Origin: Lachnospiraceae bacterium
GTDB lineage: Bacteria > Bacillota > Clostridia > Lachnospirales > Lachnospiraceae
Length of the DNA: 64,000 nucleotides
Assembly: GCA_017540265.1 (NCBI GenBank)
Contig: JAFYBJ010000011.1
Coordinates: forward strand, 16,174-80,173
Direction of reading: 5' to 3'
Of this stretch, positions 55,201 to 63,295 are shown one piece after another. A program made the translations under genes and the position numbers. The notes below the pieces were generated by a model that was not told the DNA's origin, did no database searches, and worked only from the letters and a program-made list of their open reading frames with translations. Position 1 is the first letter of the stretch. Every line of letters starts with the position of its first letter.

Positions 55201-55984
55201 TTCGGGGCAGATGAGTCTGTTTGATCTGGTTGATGAAGAGGAAAAAAAGAAACTGGAGATACCTGTTCCGAAGGATATAGGCGAGTACAGGAAGGAAGAA
55301 CTTCTTTTGATGGAAAAGGAGGTTCTGGGCATATATTTAAGTGGTCATCCCCTTGAGGATTTCACCGGTCTCTGGAAAGATCTGATAACGAATAATACTG
55401 CGGATCTCATCCTTAAAGAAGATGAGGAGACAGGACTTTCCATTGTCGGAGTAGAAGACGGAAAAGAAGCGGTGCTTGGCGGTGTTGTAAGCTCTGTTAA
55501 GGTAAAATATACCAAGAAAGGTGATGCCATGGCCTTTATGACGCTTGAAGATTTAAGCGGCCAGGCAGAGATGATAATATTCCCCCGGGTGTATGAAAGA
55601 TACAGAGCGCTCATTTCGGAAGACAGGAAGCTTGTGATAAAGGGCAGGACCAGCTGCGAAGAAGATAAGGATGCCAAGATCATAGTGGATGAGATCGCAG
55701 AGATGGAGCTTATCCCGCGCATTCTCTGGCTGCAGTTTGAAGATGGTGAAGCCTTTTCTGAAAAAAAGGAAGAACTGGCGGGATTGCTTGTTAAGGCTGC
55801 GGGAAATGACAGCGTGAAAGTATATCTTAAAGATAAAAAGCTTGCAATTACGCTCGAAGATGATATAAAAGTAAGGGCGGACAGTTCCCTTACGGAGAAA
55901 CTCGCAGGGCGTATAGGTAAGGAAAATGTAAAAGTGACATTCAGAACTTCCGGTGTGTTTGCAGGCCGGAGGAGAAGATATTAA
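52277..55984 (+). CDS. dnaE: DNA polymerase III alpha subunit
   Basis: 1235 residues. PHP domain at the start (HLHTHTEYSLLDG, ITDHGVMYGVVDF), palm with the catalytic PDIDVDFCYNRREEV (about residue 443-457), thumb/fingers, helix-hairpin-helix, and an OB-fold near residues 1080-1160 (VVSSVKVKYTKKGDAMAF). It is the DnaE-type replicative polymerase; Clostridia also have PolC elsewhere. A one-base overlap with the ACP gene shows tight coupling. Confidence 0.96.
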   Translation: MSFVHLHTHTEYSLLDGSNKIKDYVKRVKELGMNAAAITDHGVMYGVVDFYEAAKAEGIKPVLGCEVYVAPSSRFTKELTGGDERYNHLILLAETNEGYHNLMRLVSLGFTEGFYYHPRVDKELLKKYHKGLICLSACLAGEVQRLIAKDMLTEAKETILWYKETFGEGNYFLELQDHGIPMQKKVNSFLVQFSKELGVPLVATNDCHYTCAEDADAHDVLLCIQTKALVTDENRMRYEGGQFYVKSEEEMRELFPYAEEAIENTQKIADRCNAEIEYSDPQLPKYPIPEDFDAEAYLGGAERKEYIQKGIDFYRETAPSESPDPYVTTAPEYIRAWLYLNMLCDMGMAERYPDPEDESEGDHSKKELTTRLEYELDVIRTMDFVNYFLIVWDYINYAKENDIPVGPGRGSAAGSIVSYVIKITDIDPIRYGLLFERFLNPERVSMPDIDVDFCYNRREEVIDYVRRKYGEERVVQIVTFGTMQAKQAIKDVGRAMGVPFDRCNKLARLVPAELGITLSKALEMSPDLRMEYEGDEEVHRLIDYALRLEGLPRQTGMHAAGVVICPRPAYEMVPLCIGGDNAVTAEFTMTTLEPLGLLKMDFLGLRTLTVIKDALDNIERTTGRHIDIGSIDMDDKKVFDSISTGDCTGIFQLESAGMTSFMKTLKPESLEDVIAGISLYRPGPMDFIPEYLKGKNDPSSIVYETPELEPILKATYGCIVYQEQVMQIVRDLAGFSMGRSDNVRRAMSKKKQYVMEHERQIFIYGNDSEIEEAKLSGKPESEWPASVSGCLKNGISEEAAGHIYDKMIDFAKYAFNKSHAACYAVVGYETAWLKLYYPAEFMAAMMTSVMGAPVKLSGYLIYLKQAGIKLLPPDVNAGGAYFTVEDGSICYALTAVKGIGYGVAEEIVEEREAHGPYKSFADFVERTAEFGLNRDALENLIKAGALDKTGLKRREMMFMLPEMLSKAAAERKKSLSGQMSLFDLVDEEEKKKLEIPVPKDIGEYRKEELLLMEKEVLGIYLSGHPLEDFTGLWKDLITNNTADLILKEDEETGLSIVGVEDGKEAVLGGVVSSVKVKYTKKGDAMAFMTLEDLSGQAEMIIFPRVYERYRALISEDRKLVIKGRTSCEEDKDAKIIVDEIAEMELIPRILWLQFEDGEAFSEKKEELAGLLVKAAGNDSVKVYLKDKKLAITLEDDIKVRADSSLTEKLAGRIGKENVKVTFRTSGVFAGRRRRY

Positions 55985-55995
55985 GGAGGATCATG

Positions 55996-56967
55996 ATGGC
56001 TGAAAAAACGGTAAAGACAATAGGAGTGCTCACCAGCGGCGGAGATTCACCGGGAATGAATGCAGCGATAAGAGCTGTGGTAAGAAAGGCTATCGCTGAC
56101 GGCATGTCTGTAAAAGGTATAAAGAAGGGATATCAGGGACTTATCAACGAAGAGATCATTGATATGAACAGGCATTCCGTTTCGGAGATAATAGGCCTTG
56201 GCGGAACCATACTGGGTACAGCGCGCTGTGAAGAATTTAAAACCGATGAGGGTGTAAAGAAGGCGGCAGAAGTTTGCAGAAAGCACGGCATAGACGGAAT
56301 AGTTGTGATAGGCGGGGACGGTTCCTACAGGGGAGCACAGAAGCTTTCGCATGAGGGCATTAATACGATAGGTCTTCCCGGCACCATCGATCTTGATATT
56401 GCCTGCACGGATTATACCATAGGCTTTGATACCGCCATAAATACCGCTATGGAGGCTATAGATAAGGTGCGTGATACTTCCTCATCCCACGAGCGCTGCT
56501 CGATAATCGAGGTTATGGGAAGAAACGCCGGATTCATAGCATTATGGTGCGGTGTGGCAAACGGCGCAGAGGATATACTCTTACCGGAAAAATATGATTA
56601 CAATGAGCAGACTCTGATCAATCACATAATAGTGAACAGAAAAGCGGGAAAGAAACATCACATTATCATAAATGCCGAAGGCATAGGTCATTCCACTTCG
56701 ATGGCGCGACGTATAGAGGCAGCTACGGGAGTAGAGACCAGGGCGACTATACTGGGATATATGCAGCGCGGAGGTTCTCCTACCTGTAAGGACAGATATT
56801 ATGCGTCCATAATGGGATCAATGGCTGCGGACCTTTTGTCTGAAGGAAAGACAAACAGGGTTGTGGCACAGAAGAACGGCGAATTCGTTGACTTTGATAT
56901 AGACGAAGCTCTTGCCATGCAAAAGACAATACCTGATTACGAATACGAGATGTCGAAGATACTCTGA
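55996..56967 (+). CDS. pfkA: ATP-dependent 6-phosphofructokinase
   Basis: 323 residues from the ATG at 55996, six bases after GGAGG (55993 is possible but close). It phosphorylates fructose-6-phosphate in glycolysis. Motifs: GGDSPGMNAAIRA, GGDGSYRGA (Gly at the residue that marks ATP use), and RGGSPT. The catalytic loop reads GTIDLDI where most have GTIDNDI. The two Asp residues are kept. Its stop overlaps the next gene by one base. Confidence 0.95.
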   Translation: MAEKTVKTIGVLTSGGDSPGMNAAIRAVVRKAIADGMSVKGIKKGYQGLINEEIIDMNRHSVSEIIGLGGTILGTARCEEFKTDEGVKKAAEVCRKHGIDGIVVIGGDGSYRGAQKLSHEGINTIGLPGTIDLDIACTDYTIGFDTAINTAMEAIDKVRDTSSSHERCSIIEVMGRNAGFIALWCGVANGAEDILLPEKYDYNEQTLINHIIVNRKAGKKHHIIINAEGIGHSTSMARRIEAATGVETRATILGYMQRGGSPTCKDRYYASIMGSMAADLLSEGKTNRVVAQKNGEFVDFDIDEALAMQKTIPDYEYEMSKIL

Positions 56968-57749
56968 TGATCAATTCTGCTTCAAACGAAAAGATAAAGC
57001 ATATAAAGCTCCTTATGGAGAAGGGAAAGGTCCGCCGCAGGGAGGGCCTTTTTACCGCTGAAGGGATAAGGCTCATAAAGGAAATACCGGAGGCGGATAT
57101 AAAGGAGCTTTATGTTGCGGAAAGTTTTAAGGAAGAGCTTCCCTTTGATATAAAAAAAGAAACCGTATCGGATGAGCTGTTTAGAAAAATATGCGATACG
57201 GAAACGCCGCAGGGCGTTTTAGCGGTAGTAAAGATGAGGGAATATCTGCTTGCGGATATGACAGCAAAAAAGCCTCTTATCCTTATGCTTGAAGATATCC
57301 AGGACCCGGGAAATATGGGGACCATGTTCAGAACAGCGGAAGCAGCCGGCGCCGCAGGTATCATCCTTATGGGTGAATGTGTGGATGTATATTCTCCGAA
57401 GGTTGTGAGAGCAGCCATGGGTGCGCTTTTCAGGCTGCCTTTTATAAAGACGGTGGAAGATGTTCCTGCATGGCTTGAACGATTGAAGAACGAAGATATC
57501 ACTGTTTATGCGGCAGCTCCGGCTGTGGACGGCATATATACGGATAATGATTATTCGAAAGCCTCAGCCTTCCTTATCGGGAACGAGGGAAACGGACTTA
57601 AGGCTTCCACCATAGAAGCGGTAAAGTCTTTTGGAGGAAAGACTGTATCCATACCTATGAAAGGAAAAACGGAATCCTTAAATGCCGCGGTAAGCGCTGC
57701 GGTGCTTATGTATGAGGCGGCAAGACAGAGAAGGAGCGTAATTCATTGA
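56967..57749 (+). CDS. SpoU-family RNA 2'-O-ribose methyltransferase
   Basis: 260 residues, like the 23S rRNA methyltransferase RlmB/TsnR group. N-terminal RNA-binding part (NEKIKHIKLLMEKGKVRRREGLF), then the SPOUT knot: DIQDPGNMGTMFRTAEAAG, IGNEGNGL and IPMKGKTESLNAAVSAAV. It adds a methyl group to a ribose of rRNA using SAM. Overlap with pfkA suggests one transcript. Confidence 0.93.
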   Translation: MINSASNEKIKHIKLLMEKGKVRRREGLFTAEGIRLIKEIPEADIKELYVAESFKEELPFDIKKETVSDELFRKICDTETPQGVLAVVKMREYLLADMTAKKPLILMLEDIQDPGNMGTMFRTAEAAGAAGIILMGECVDVYSPKVVRAAMGALFRLPFIKTVEDVPAWLERLKNEDITVYAAAPAVDGIYTDNDYSKASAFLIGNEGNGLKASTIEAVKSFGGKTVSIPMKGKTESLNAAVSAAVLMYEAARQRRSVIH

Positions 57750-58621
57750 AGAGAACGATCAAAGAGCATTTGTATCCGCTGCTGCTCCTTGCAGCGGCTT
57801 TTTTATGGGGCTCCACCTTTGTCGCCCAGAGCATAGGGTCGGATCATGTGGGTGCCTTTACTTTCCTTGCGGGAAGGAGTCTGATAGCGATAGTTTTTCT
57901 TTTTCCCCTTAATATTGTTATGGATAAGGAACGATCATCGGGACTCTTTTTTTTTAGAAAAGAAGTGCTTATAGCAGGGCTCTGCTGCGGGATAGCGGTA
58001 GCATTTGCGTCGGCTTTCCAGCAGTTTGGAGTTGCTTATACTACCACGGCAAAGGCCGGATTTATCACATCCATGTATGTGGTACTGGTGCCGGTGCTTT
58101 CTGTTTTTCTGGGAAAGCGTCCTTCTGCGGGAGTATGGTTTTGCGTGGCGGTGAGCGTGGTGGGAATGTATCTGCTCTGCATGAAGGAGGGACTTTACCT
58201 TTCACTGGGGGATGGTCTGGTCCTGATCAGTGCGTTGTTCTTTACACTTCATATAATGGTTTGCGATCACTTTGTAAAAAAAATAAACGGGGTGATGCTG
58301 TCCTGCATGCAGTTCTTTTTTCTTGCGGTATTTGCGACAGTGCTTATGTTAGTATTTGAAAAACCTGCGGCTGAGGATATAAAAGCAGCTTTCCCGGCCA
58401 TGCTGTATGCGGGGATTTTTTCAAGCGGTCTGGCATATACTTTTCAGATAGTCGGACAAAAACACGTGAAACCCGCGGTCGCATCGCTTATAATGTGTAC
58501 AGAATCTGTTTTTTCAGCCCTTTCGGGCTGGGTGGTTTTGGGAGAAGGACTCACTTTACGAGAGCTCGCGGGCTGCGCGCTCATGTTTGCGGCGGTTATC
58601 ATATCTAATTTTTTTAAATAA
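57746..58621 (+). CDS. EamA/DMT-family transporter (TTG start)
   Basis: 291 residues with about ten membrane helices in two EamA repeats (for example FLWGSTFVAQSIG and LSGWVVLGEGLTLRELAG). The start is a TTG at 57746, overlapping the stop of the methyltransferase gene; GGAG nine bases upstream supports it. The family moves small metabolites; substrate unknown. Confidence 0.85.
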   Translation: MKRTIKEHLYPLLLLAAAFLWGSTFVAQSIGSDHVGAFTFLAGRSLIAIVFLFPLNIVMDKERSSGLFFFRKEVLIAGLCCGIAVAFASAFQQFGVAYTTTAKAGFITSMYVVLVPVLSVFLGKRPSAGVWFCVAVSVVGMYLLCMKEGLYLSLGDGLVLISALFFTLHIMVCDHFVKKINGVMLSCMQFFFLAVFATVLMLVFEKPAAEDIKAAFPAMLYAGIFSSGLAYTFQIVGQKHVKPAVASLIMCTESVFSALSGWVVLGEGLTLRELAGCALMFAAVIISNFFK

Positions 58622-58636
58622 CAGGAGGGGACAGCT

Positions 58637-59719
58637 ATGCCACATTCAAGCGGAGGAGGATCACACGGAGGCGGGGGCCACAGCGGAGGAGGTTCCGGCG
58701 GATCGGGCAGCGGACACAGAGTGTCCAGATCATATTTTAACGGAGCTACGAGATATGCTTATTATCATAAGGGCCGTATAGATTACTATTACAGGGATGC
58801 AGAGTATACAGAAGCTGATAAGATATCTCAGAAAAAAGGGATGGTCTTCTTTTTCATAGTATGGTATGCATTTCTCATACCAATTTATACCATTGCGTTC
58901 ATATCGGTTTTTAAAGATGTTTTTGGAAAACCTGAAAAGCTGGATATGGATTACGCAAAGCAGGATATAGTCATAGAGGACAGGCTTGGGCTTATCGATG
59001 ATAAAGATAAAGAACGGATAGAAACAAGCTTTAAGAATTTCCAGGATATCACGGGTATCACACCGGCGCTTGTATTAGTGGATAACAGCCTGTGGAATGC
59101 TAATTATACAAATCTTGAAAATTACTCATACGAACTGTATTTGCAGAATTTTGATGATGAGAAGCACTGGCTGATAGTTTATTCAGAGGATGGAAATGCA
59201 GAAGAGGGTGCATGGAAAGACTGGTACTGGGAAGGTATGCAGGGAGATGATACGGACAGCATACTGACTGCATCAAAAACGGATAACTTCACAAAGTCCC
59301 TTCAGGATGCGCTTTTAAAGGATGATGAACATTTTGCCGATGTTTTTACAGCTGTATTTGACGGTTTTACGTCTGTGGTGATGGAGAAAGAAAGTGATCC
59401 GATGATGCAGATCTTTACGCCGCTTTTCCTTCTGCTTCATGCCCTTGCCATGCTGGGCTCGCCTGTTTTGGTTATAAATTCGACGAAAAAGAATACAGAA
59501 AGGGCAGCCAATTCCGTTAAGCTTGAAAACGGGGTTCAGTATGTGGAAGATACCTGCAGATACTGCGGAGGCTTATATATACATGGCCTCCATCTGTCCT
59601 GCCCGCACTGCGGAGGGGCTCTTGAACCCCTCGGTCAGCCCATAAATGTGGACAGCAGTCTTACGGATGGTAATGATTCATACTATGATGAAGATGGCCG
59701 TAAGTGGACGAAGATGTAA
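58637..59719 (+). CDS. Gly/His/Ser-rich membrane protein with TPM-like domain and zinc ribbon
   Basis: 360 residues. The first 27 residues are Gly/His/Ser-rich (SSGGGSHGGGGHSGGG). A membrane helix (about 70-92), an extracellular TPM-like domain (about 115-240, RLGLIDDKDKERIETSF, ITGITPALVLVD), a second membrane helix (about 257-280) and a C-terminal Cys pair ribbon (CRYCGG ... CPHCGG) follow. The layout resembles TPM-domain membrane proteins, whose Gly-rich part normally sits at the C-terminus. GGAGGGG precedes the ATG. Function unknown. Confidence 0.78.
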   Translation: MPHSSGGGSHGGGGHSGGGSGGSGSGHRVSRSYFNGATRYAYYHKGRIDYYYRDAEYTEADKISQKKGMVFFFIVWYAFLIPIYTIAFISVFKDVFGKPEKLDMDYAKQDIVIEDRLGLIDDKDKERIETSFKNFQDITGITPALVLVDNSLWNANYTNLENYSYELYLQNFDDEKHWLIVYSEDGNAEEGAWKDWYWEGMQGDDTDSILTASKTDNFTKSLQDALLKDDEHFADVFTAVFDGFTSVVMEKESDPMMQIFTPLFLLLHALAMLGSPVLVINSTKKNTERAANSVKLENGVQYVEDTCRYCGGLYIHGLHLSCPHCGGALEPLGQPINVDSSLTDGNDSYYDEDGRKWTKM

Positions 59720-59733
59720 CGGATTTACCTGAT

Positions 59734-60306
59734 TTACCTGATGAGATTTCTGAGTGTTTTGTTCTTCCCTATGAACAGCGCGACAGAGATCTTAATAAGG
59801 TCCGGGATTATAAAAGGAAATACGCACATTGAAAGTGCTCCGATAAAAGTAGACTTACTGCCGTCAGCCGCTGTATAGACCTGTACAAACCAGAGTGTTC
59901 CGAGGAGATAGCAGACTATAAGTCCGGCAATCATGGAAATGGCGGATATGATAAGTTTCTTTCCGGCGAGCTTTTCAAAAAGCCACATTACCAGGGCGCT
60001 TCCGAGAAAGCCCAGTATGTACCCTCCGGTGGGACCAAAGAGTGCAGCAGCGCCGCCCTTAAAACCTGAAAAAACGGGAAGGCCTGCGGCGCCCATGAGC
60101 ATATATACAAGAACCGCTATGGTTCCTCTCATTCCGCCAAGCAGTGATACGCTTACAAATACAGCAAAGGTCTGAAGCGTGAATGAGACAGTGGCAGGTA
60201 TGCTTATCCAGGAGCATATGGCCATAAGGGCCACGGCCATGCCGATATAGACGATATCCAGTGTCTTAAATACAGGTGTTTTTTTTGCTGCTGCGGTTGT
60301 TTCCAT
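59734..60306 (-). CDS. bioY: Biotin transporter, S component (BioY)
   Basis: 190 residues, six membrane helices. Family motifs are YIGMAVALMAICSWISIP, GTIAVLVYMLMGAAGLPVF and GPTGGYILGF. BioY captures biotin and works with an ECF energizing module or alone. It is leftward, with GAGG as ribosome site and a BirA operator over its promoter, so biotin controls it directly. Confidence 0.95.
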   Translation of the reverse strand: METTAAAKKTPVFKTLDIVYIGMAVALMAICSWISIPATVSFTLQTFAVFVSVSLLGGMRGTIAVLVYMLMGAAGLPVFSGFKGGAAALFGPTGGYILGFLGSALVMWLFEKLAGKKLIISAISMIAGLIVCYLLGTLWFVQVYTAADGSKSTFIGALSMCVFPFIIPDLIKISVALFIGKNKTLRNLIR

Positions 60307-60377
60307 GGTTTGACCTCGATTCTGTTTTTATTAATTGTTCTAAAGGATATTCCTGAGCGGATCGGAATACCGGATAT

Positions 60378-60406
60378 AAGATATCACGGGAAAAATGGAT
60401 TGTCAA
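60378..60406 (-). promoter_or_regulatory. bioY promoter
   Basis: Reverse strand TTGACA (60401-60406) and TATCTT (60378-60383), 17 bases apart. The -35 box is part of the BirA operator, which explains repression. Confidence 0.8.
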
Positions 60407-60431
60407 CCATATATCTGAAGTTGGTTAACAA
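60400..60431. promoter_or_regulatory. BirA (biotin repressor) operator
   Basis: TTGTCAACC, 14 bases, GGTTAACAA: a near-perfect inverted repeat of the biotin-repressor box. It overlaps the bioY promoter, so a biotin-bound BirA should block bioY. Confidence 0.9.
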
Positions 60432-60467
60432 TGGCGTCCCCGTGATATTTAATACTTAACGCTTTTA

Positions 60468-60476
60468 TGTTAGAAT
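60468..60476 (+). promoter_or_regulatory. Extended -10 promoter for the dehydrogenase gene
   Basis: TGTTAGAAT is a TGn-extended -10 box; the -35 (TTTAAT at about 60448) is weak. AGGAGG at about 60511 is the ribosome site. Confidence 0.5.
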
Positions 60477-60524
60477 ACAGGAGTTATTTTTATAAGATCA
60501 TCATCTGAATACAGGAGGTGTATT

Positions 60525-61784
60525 ATGGCAAGACTTCTTATAATCGGCTGCGGCGGCGTTGCAAGTGTGGCGATAGCCAAGTGCTGCCAGAATTCTGCGG
60601 TTTTTAAGGAAATATGCATAGCAAGCCGTACGGTTTCAAAATGTGAGGCAGCGGCGGAGAAATGGCGTCCGCACACAAAGACAGTGATAACTACGGCGCA
60701 GGTGGATGCTGAGGATGTGCCTGCCCTTGTAAAGCTTATAAATGATTACAAGCCTGATGCCGTGCTCAATGTGGCGCTTCCTTATCAGGATCTTGCGATA
60801 ATGGACGCCTGTCTTGAAGCGGGGGTTCATTATATTGATACGGCAAATTATGAGCCTGAGGATACAGATGATCCCGAGTGGAGAAAGATATATGAAGAGC
60901 GCTGCAAAAAGCTTGGTTTCTCGGCTTATTTTGATTACAGCTGGCAGTGGGCTTACGAGGAGAAATTTAAAAAGGCAGGGCTTACCGCGCTTCTCGGAAC
61001 CGGCTTTGATCCCGGCGTGACCAGCGTATTCTGTGCATATGCAAAGAAACATTATTTCGACACCATAGATACGATAGATATTCTGGATTGCAACGGCGGC
61101 GATCACGGTTACGCTTTTGCGACCAATTTTAATCCCGAGATAAATCTCCGCGAGGTTTCTGCACCCGGTTCCTACATGGAAAACGGCATGTGGGTGGAAG
61201 TTCCTGCCATGAGCATAAAGAGGGAATATGATTTCCCCGAGGTGGGAATGAAGGATATGTATCTGCTTCATCATGAGGAGATTGAGGCGCTTGGAAGAAA
61301 TATGCCGGAGGTTAAGCGTATAAGATTCTTCATGACCTTCGGACAGAGCTATCTTGATCATATGCGCTGTCTTGAAGATGTGGGCATGCTTTCCACGACA
61401 CCCATTAATTTTGAGGGTAAGGATATTGTTCCCATACAGTTCTTAAAGGCTCTGCTTCCCGATCCTGCAACCCTCGGTCCCCGTACAAAGGGCAAGACAA
61501 ATATCGGCTGCATCTTTACCGGCAAAAAAGACGGAAAAGAAAAGAAGCTTTTCATTTACAATGTCTGTGACCATGAGGAGTGCTATAAGGAAGTGGGCAG
61601 CCAGGCAATAAGCTATACCACGGGTGTTCCCGCGATGATAGGCGCAATGATGGTTGTTACGGGAAAATGGCAGAAGCCCGGCGTATTTACCACAGATGAA
61701 TTTGATCCTGATCCGTACATGGAGGCCCTTAACGAATGGGGACTTCCCTGGGTAGTGGATGACGATCCGGTACTGGTTGACTGA
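60525..61784 (+). CDS. Saccharopine-dehydrogenase-family protein, carboxynorspermidine synthase type
   Basis: 419 residues. Rossmann start LLIIGCGGVASVAIAKC, then VLNVALPYQDLAIMDACLEAG, GTGFDPGVTSVFCAYA and FGQSYLDHMRCLEDVGM. This pattern matches carboxy(nor)spermidine dehydrogenase, which joins aspartate semialdehyde and a diamine reductively to make polyamines. The decarboxylase partner (nspC) is not in the window. Its stop overlaps the next gene by one base. Confidence 0.88.
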   Translation: MARLLIIGCGGVASVAIAKCCQNSAVFKEICIASRTVSKCEAAAEKWRPHTKTVITTAQVDAEDVPALVKLINDYKPDAVLNVALPYQDLAIMDACLEAGVHYIDTANYEPEDTDDPEWRKIYEERCKKLGFSAYFDYSWQWAYEEKFKKAGLTALLGTGFDPGVTSVFCAYAKKHYFDTIDTIDILDCNGGDHGYAFATNFNPEINLREVSAPGSYMENGMWVEVPAMSIKREYDFPEVGMKDMYLLHHEEIEALGRNMPEVKRIRFFMTFGQSYLDHMRCLEDVGMLSTTPINFEGKDIVPIQFLKALLPDPATLGPRTKGKTNIGCIFTGKKDGKEKKLFIYNVCDHEECYKEVGSQAISYTTGVPAMIGAMMVVTGKWQKPGVFTTDEFDPDPYMEALNEWGLPWVVDDDPVLVD

Positions 61785-63274
61785 TGCTTTTTAAAGACGG
61801 AAAAAAACCGGTTGTTCTTACCGCTAAGAAGATAGAAGAGCTTTCCGCAATGGATGCCTCTCCGGAAGATATTGAGACAGAGCTGTCCGGAGAGAATAAA
61901 AAAACAGAGGATGAGGAGCTTTTTAAAGCTGTTCCGGATCTTGAAGTGGAGGATGAAAAAGAAGAGGAAGGCGCAGATGACTACGGAGATTATGAACGTT
62001 ACGTGGCATCCGAGCTTTTAGTCCGCTACGAGCACAGCAAGGCTTACAGGGAAGGAAGCAGCAGCAGGAAGGTTGCTGTCCGTGCGGATCAGCTCCAGGA
62101 AATAGAGGATGAACTTGAAGAAGAGGAAAAGAAGGCCTGCTTTGTTTCCGATGTTAAGAAACTGAAGGAAAGAGGCATAGCTGATTTTTCCTATGACAGG
62201 GATGATGAAAACGAGATAGACCGCATCTGGCTCATAATAGATGATGATGCCATAAGAAAGGCATATAAAGCAGCGGGAAGAAGGCCGAAGATCGACAAGA
62301 TCACTGATTTTCTTAAGCTTATCAATCAGGCTGTGGCAGCCATGATGCCGGACAGTCTTTATATAAAGTTCCTGAAGGATCAGAGGGATCTCATTGAGGA
62401 AAAAAAGGATTTTACAAGATATTTTTCCGAAGATATGAAAGCCAATGCAGCGACGCTGCGTTTTCTTCTTTTTCTTGATTCAAACGAAGAGAACAAGAGT
62501 GAGCAGATGGAACGGGTGCTTTCCGCCAGGCTTTTTAAGGACAGCAGATACTTTGAAGATAAGCTGCGTTCAAAGATAATATCAATTCTTTACACCATAA
62601 AGAAGGAATATGAGGAGGGCGGCGCCGAAAAGAAAGGCGGTATTGCCCTTACGGCAGAGGAAGGTGACCAGCTTCTTGCGGAAAAAGGCATAGTGCGCTT
62701 TCCGGAGATATTTGAGTTTACGGGAGAGATATCCGTGGTACTTGATGAAGGAAGGACGGCAGATTTTTCCTCTTTTGTATACGGAGCATGCATGAATGCA
62801 TCAATGGCGGAGAGAGTTGATTCCGTAACCTTCAGGAATGTTAAAAAGATCATATTCATACAGAACAAGGCAGTATATGCCGGATATGTTGCGCACAGGA
62901 GAAAGTCGGACGAACTGGTATTGTATCATGGCGGTTTTGTGAGCCCTGCAAAGAACAACTGGTTTGCAGCCATAGCCGAGGAATGCGCAAGAGACGGATC
63001 GATAGAGGTAAGCTTCAGGGGTGATATAGATGCCGGGGGCTTCAGATCTTTTATGAAACTTAAGGCTTTGTTCCCTACGCTTATTCCGAGTGATATGGGA
63101 GTAAGGGCGCTGCAGGCTAATGAAAAATATGTAACAGAGCTGGAAGAAGGAAGGGAGACGGATCATATCAGGGAATTATCAGATGATCCCGAGTATGCCG
63201 TGTTTGCTTCTGTTATGCAGTATATGCTTGAAAAAAAGATAAGACTCGAGCAGGATGATATACCTGCGGAGTAG
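61784..63274 (+). CDS. Wadjet JetD / DUF2220-like protein, stand-alone
   Basis: 496 residues. The first 70 are acidic and probably disordered. The middle is helical. The C-terminal third has JetD/DUF2220 (Toprim-like) features: VKKIIFIQNKAVY (the Glu of the usual IEN is Gln360), VLYHGGFVSP, and FRGDIDAGGF with Asp414 and Asp416. JetD is the nuclease subunit of the Wadjet plasmid-defence complex; JetA, JetB and JetC genes are not visible nearby. It overlaps the dehydrogenase gene by one base. Function unclear. Confidence 0.72.
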   Translation: MLFKDGKKPVVLTAKKIEELSAMDASPEDIETELSGENKKTEDEELFKAVPDLEVEDEKEEEGADDYGDYERYVASELLVRYEHSKAYREGSSSRKVAVRADQLQEIEDELEEEEKKACFVSDVKKLKERGIADFSYDRDDENEIDRIWLIIDDDAIRKAYKAAGRRPKIDKITDFLKLINQAVAAMMPDSLYIKFLKDQRDLIEEKKDFTRYFSEDMKANAATLRFLLFLDSNEENKSEQMERVLSARLFKDSRYFEDKLRSKIISILYTIKKEYEEGGAEKKGGIALTAEEGDQLLAEKGIVRFPEIFEFTGEISVVLDEGRTADFSSFVYGACMNASMAERVDSVTFRNVKKIIFIQNKAVYAGYVAHRRKSDELVLYHGGFVSPAKNNWFAAIAEECARDGSIEVSFRGDIDAGGFRSFMKLKALFPTLIPSDMGVRALQANEKYVTELEEGRETDHIRELSDDPEYAVFASVMQYMLEKKIRLEQDDIPAE

Positions 63275-63295
63275 AAGGAGACTTAAAACGATAAT

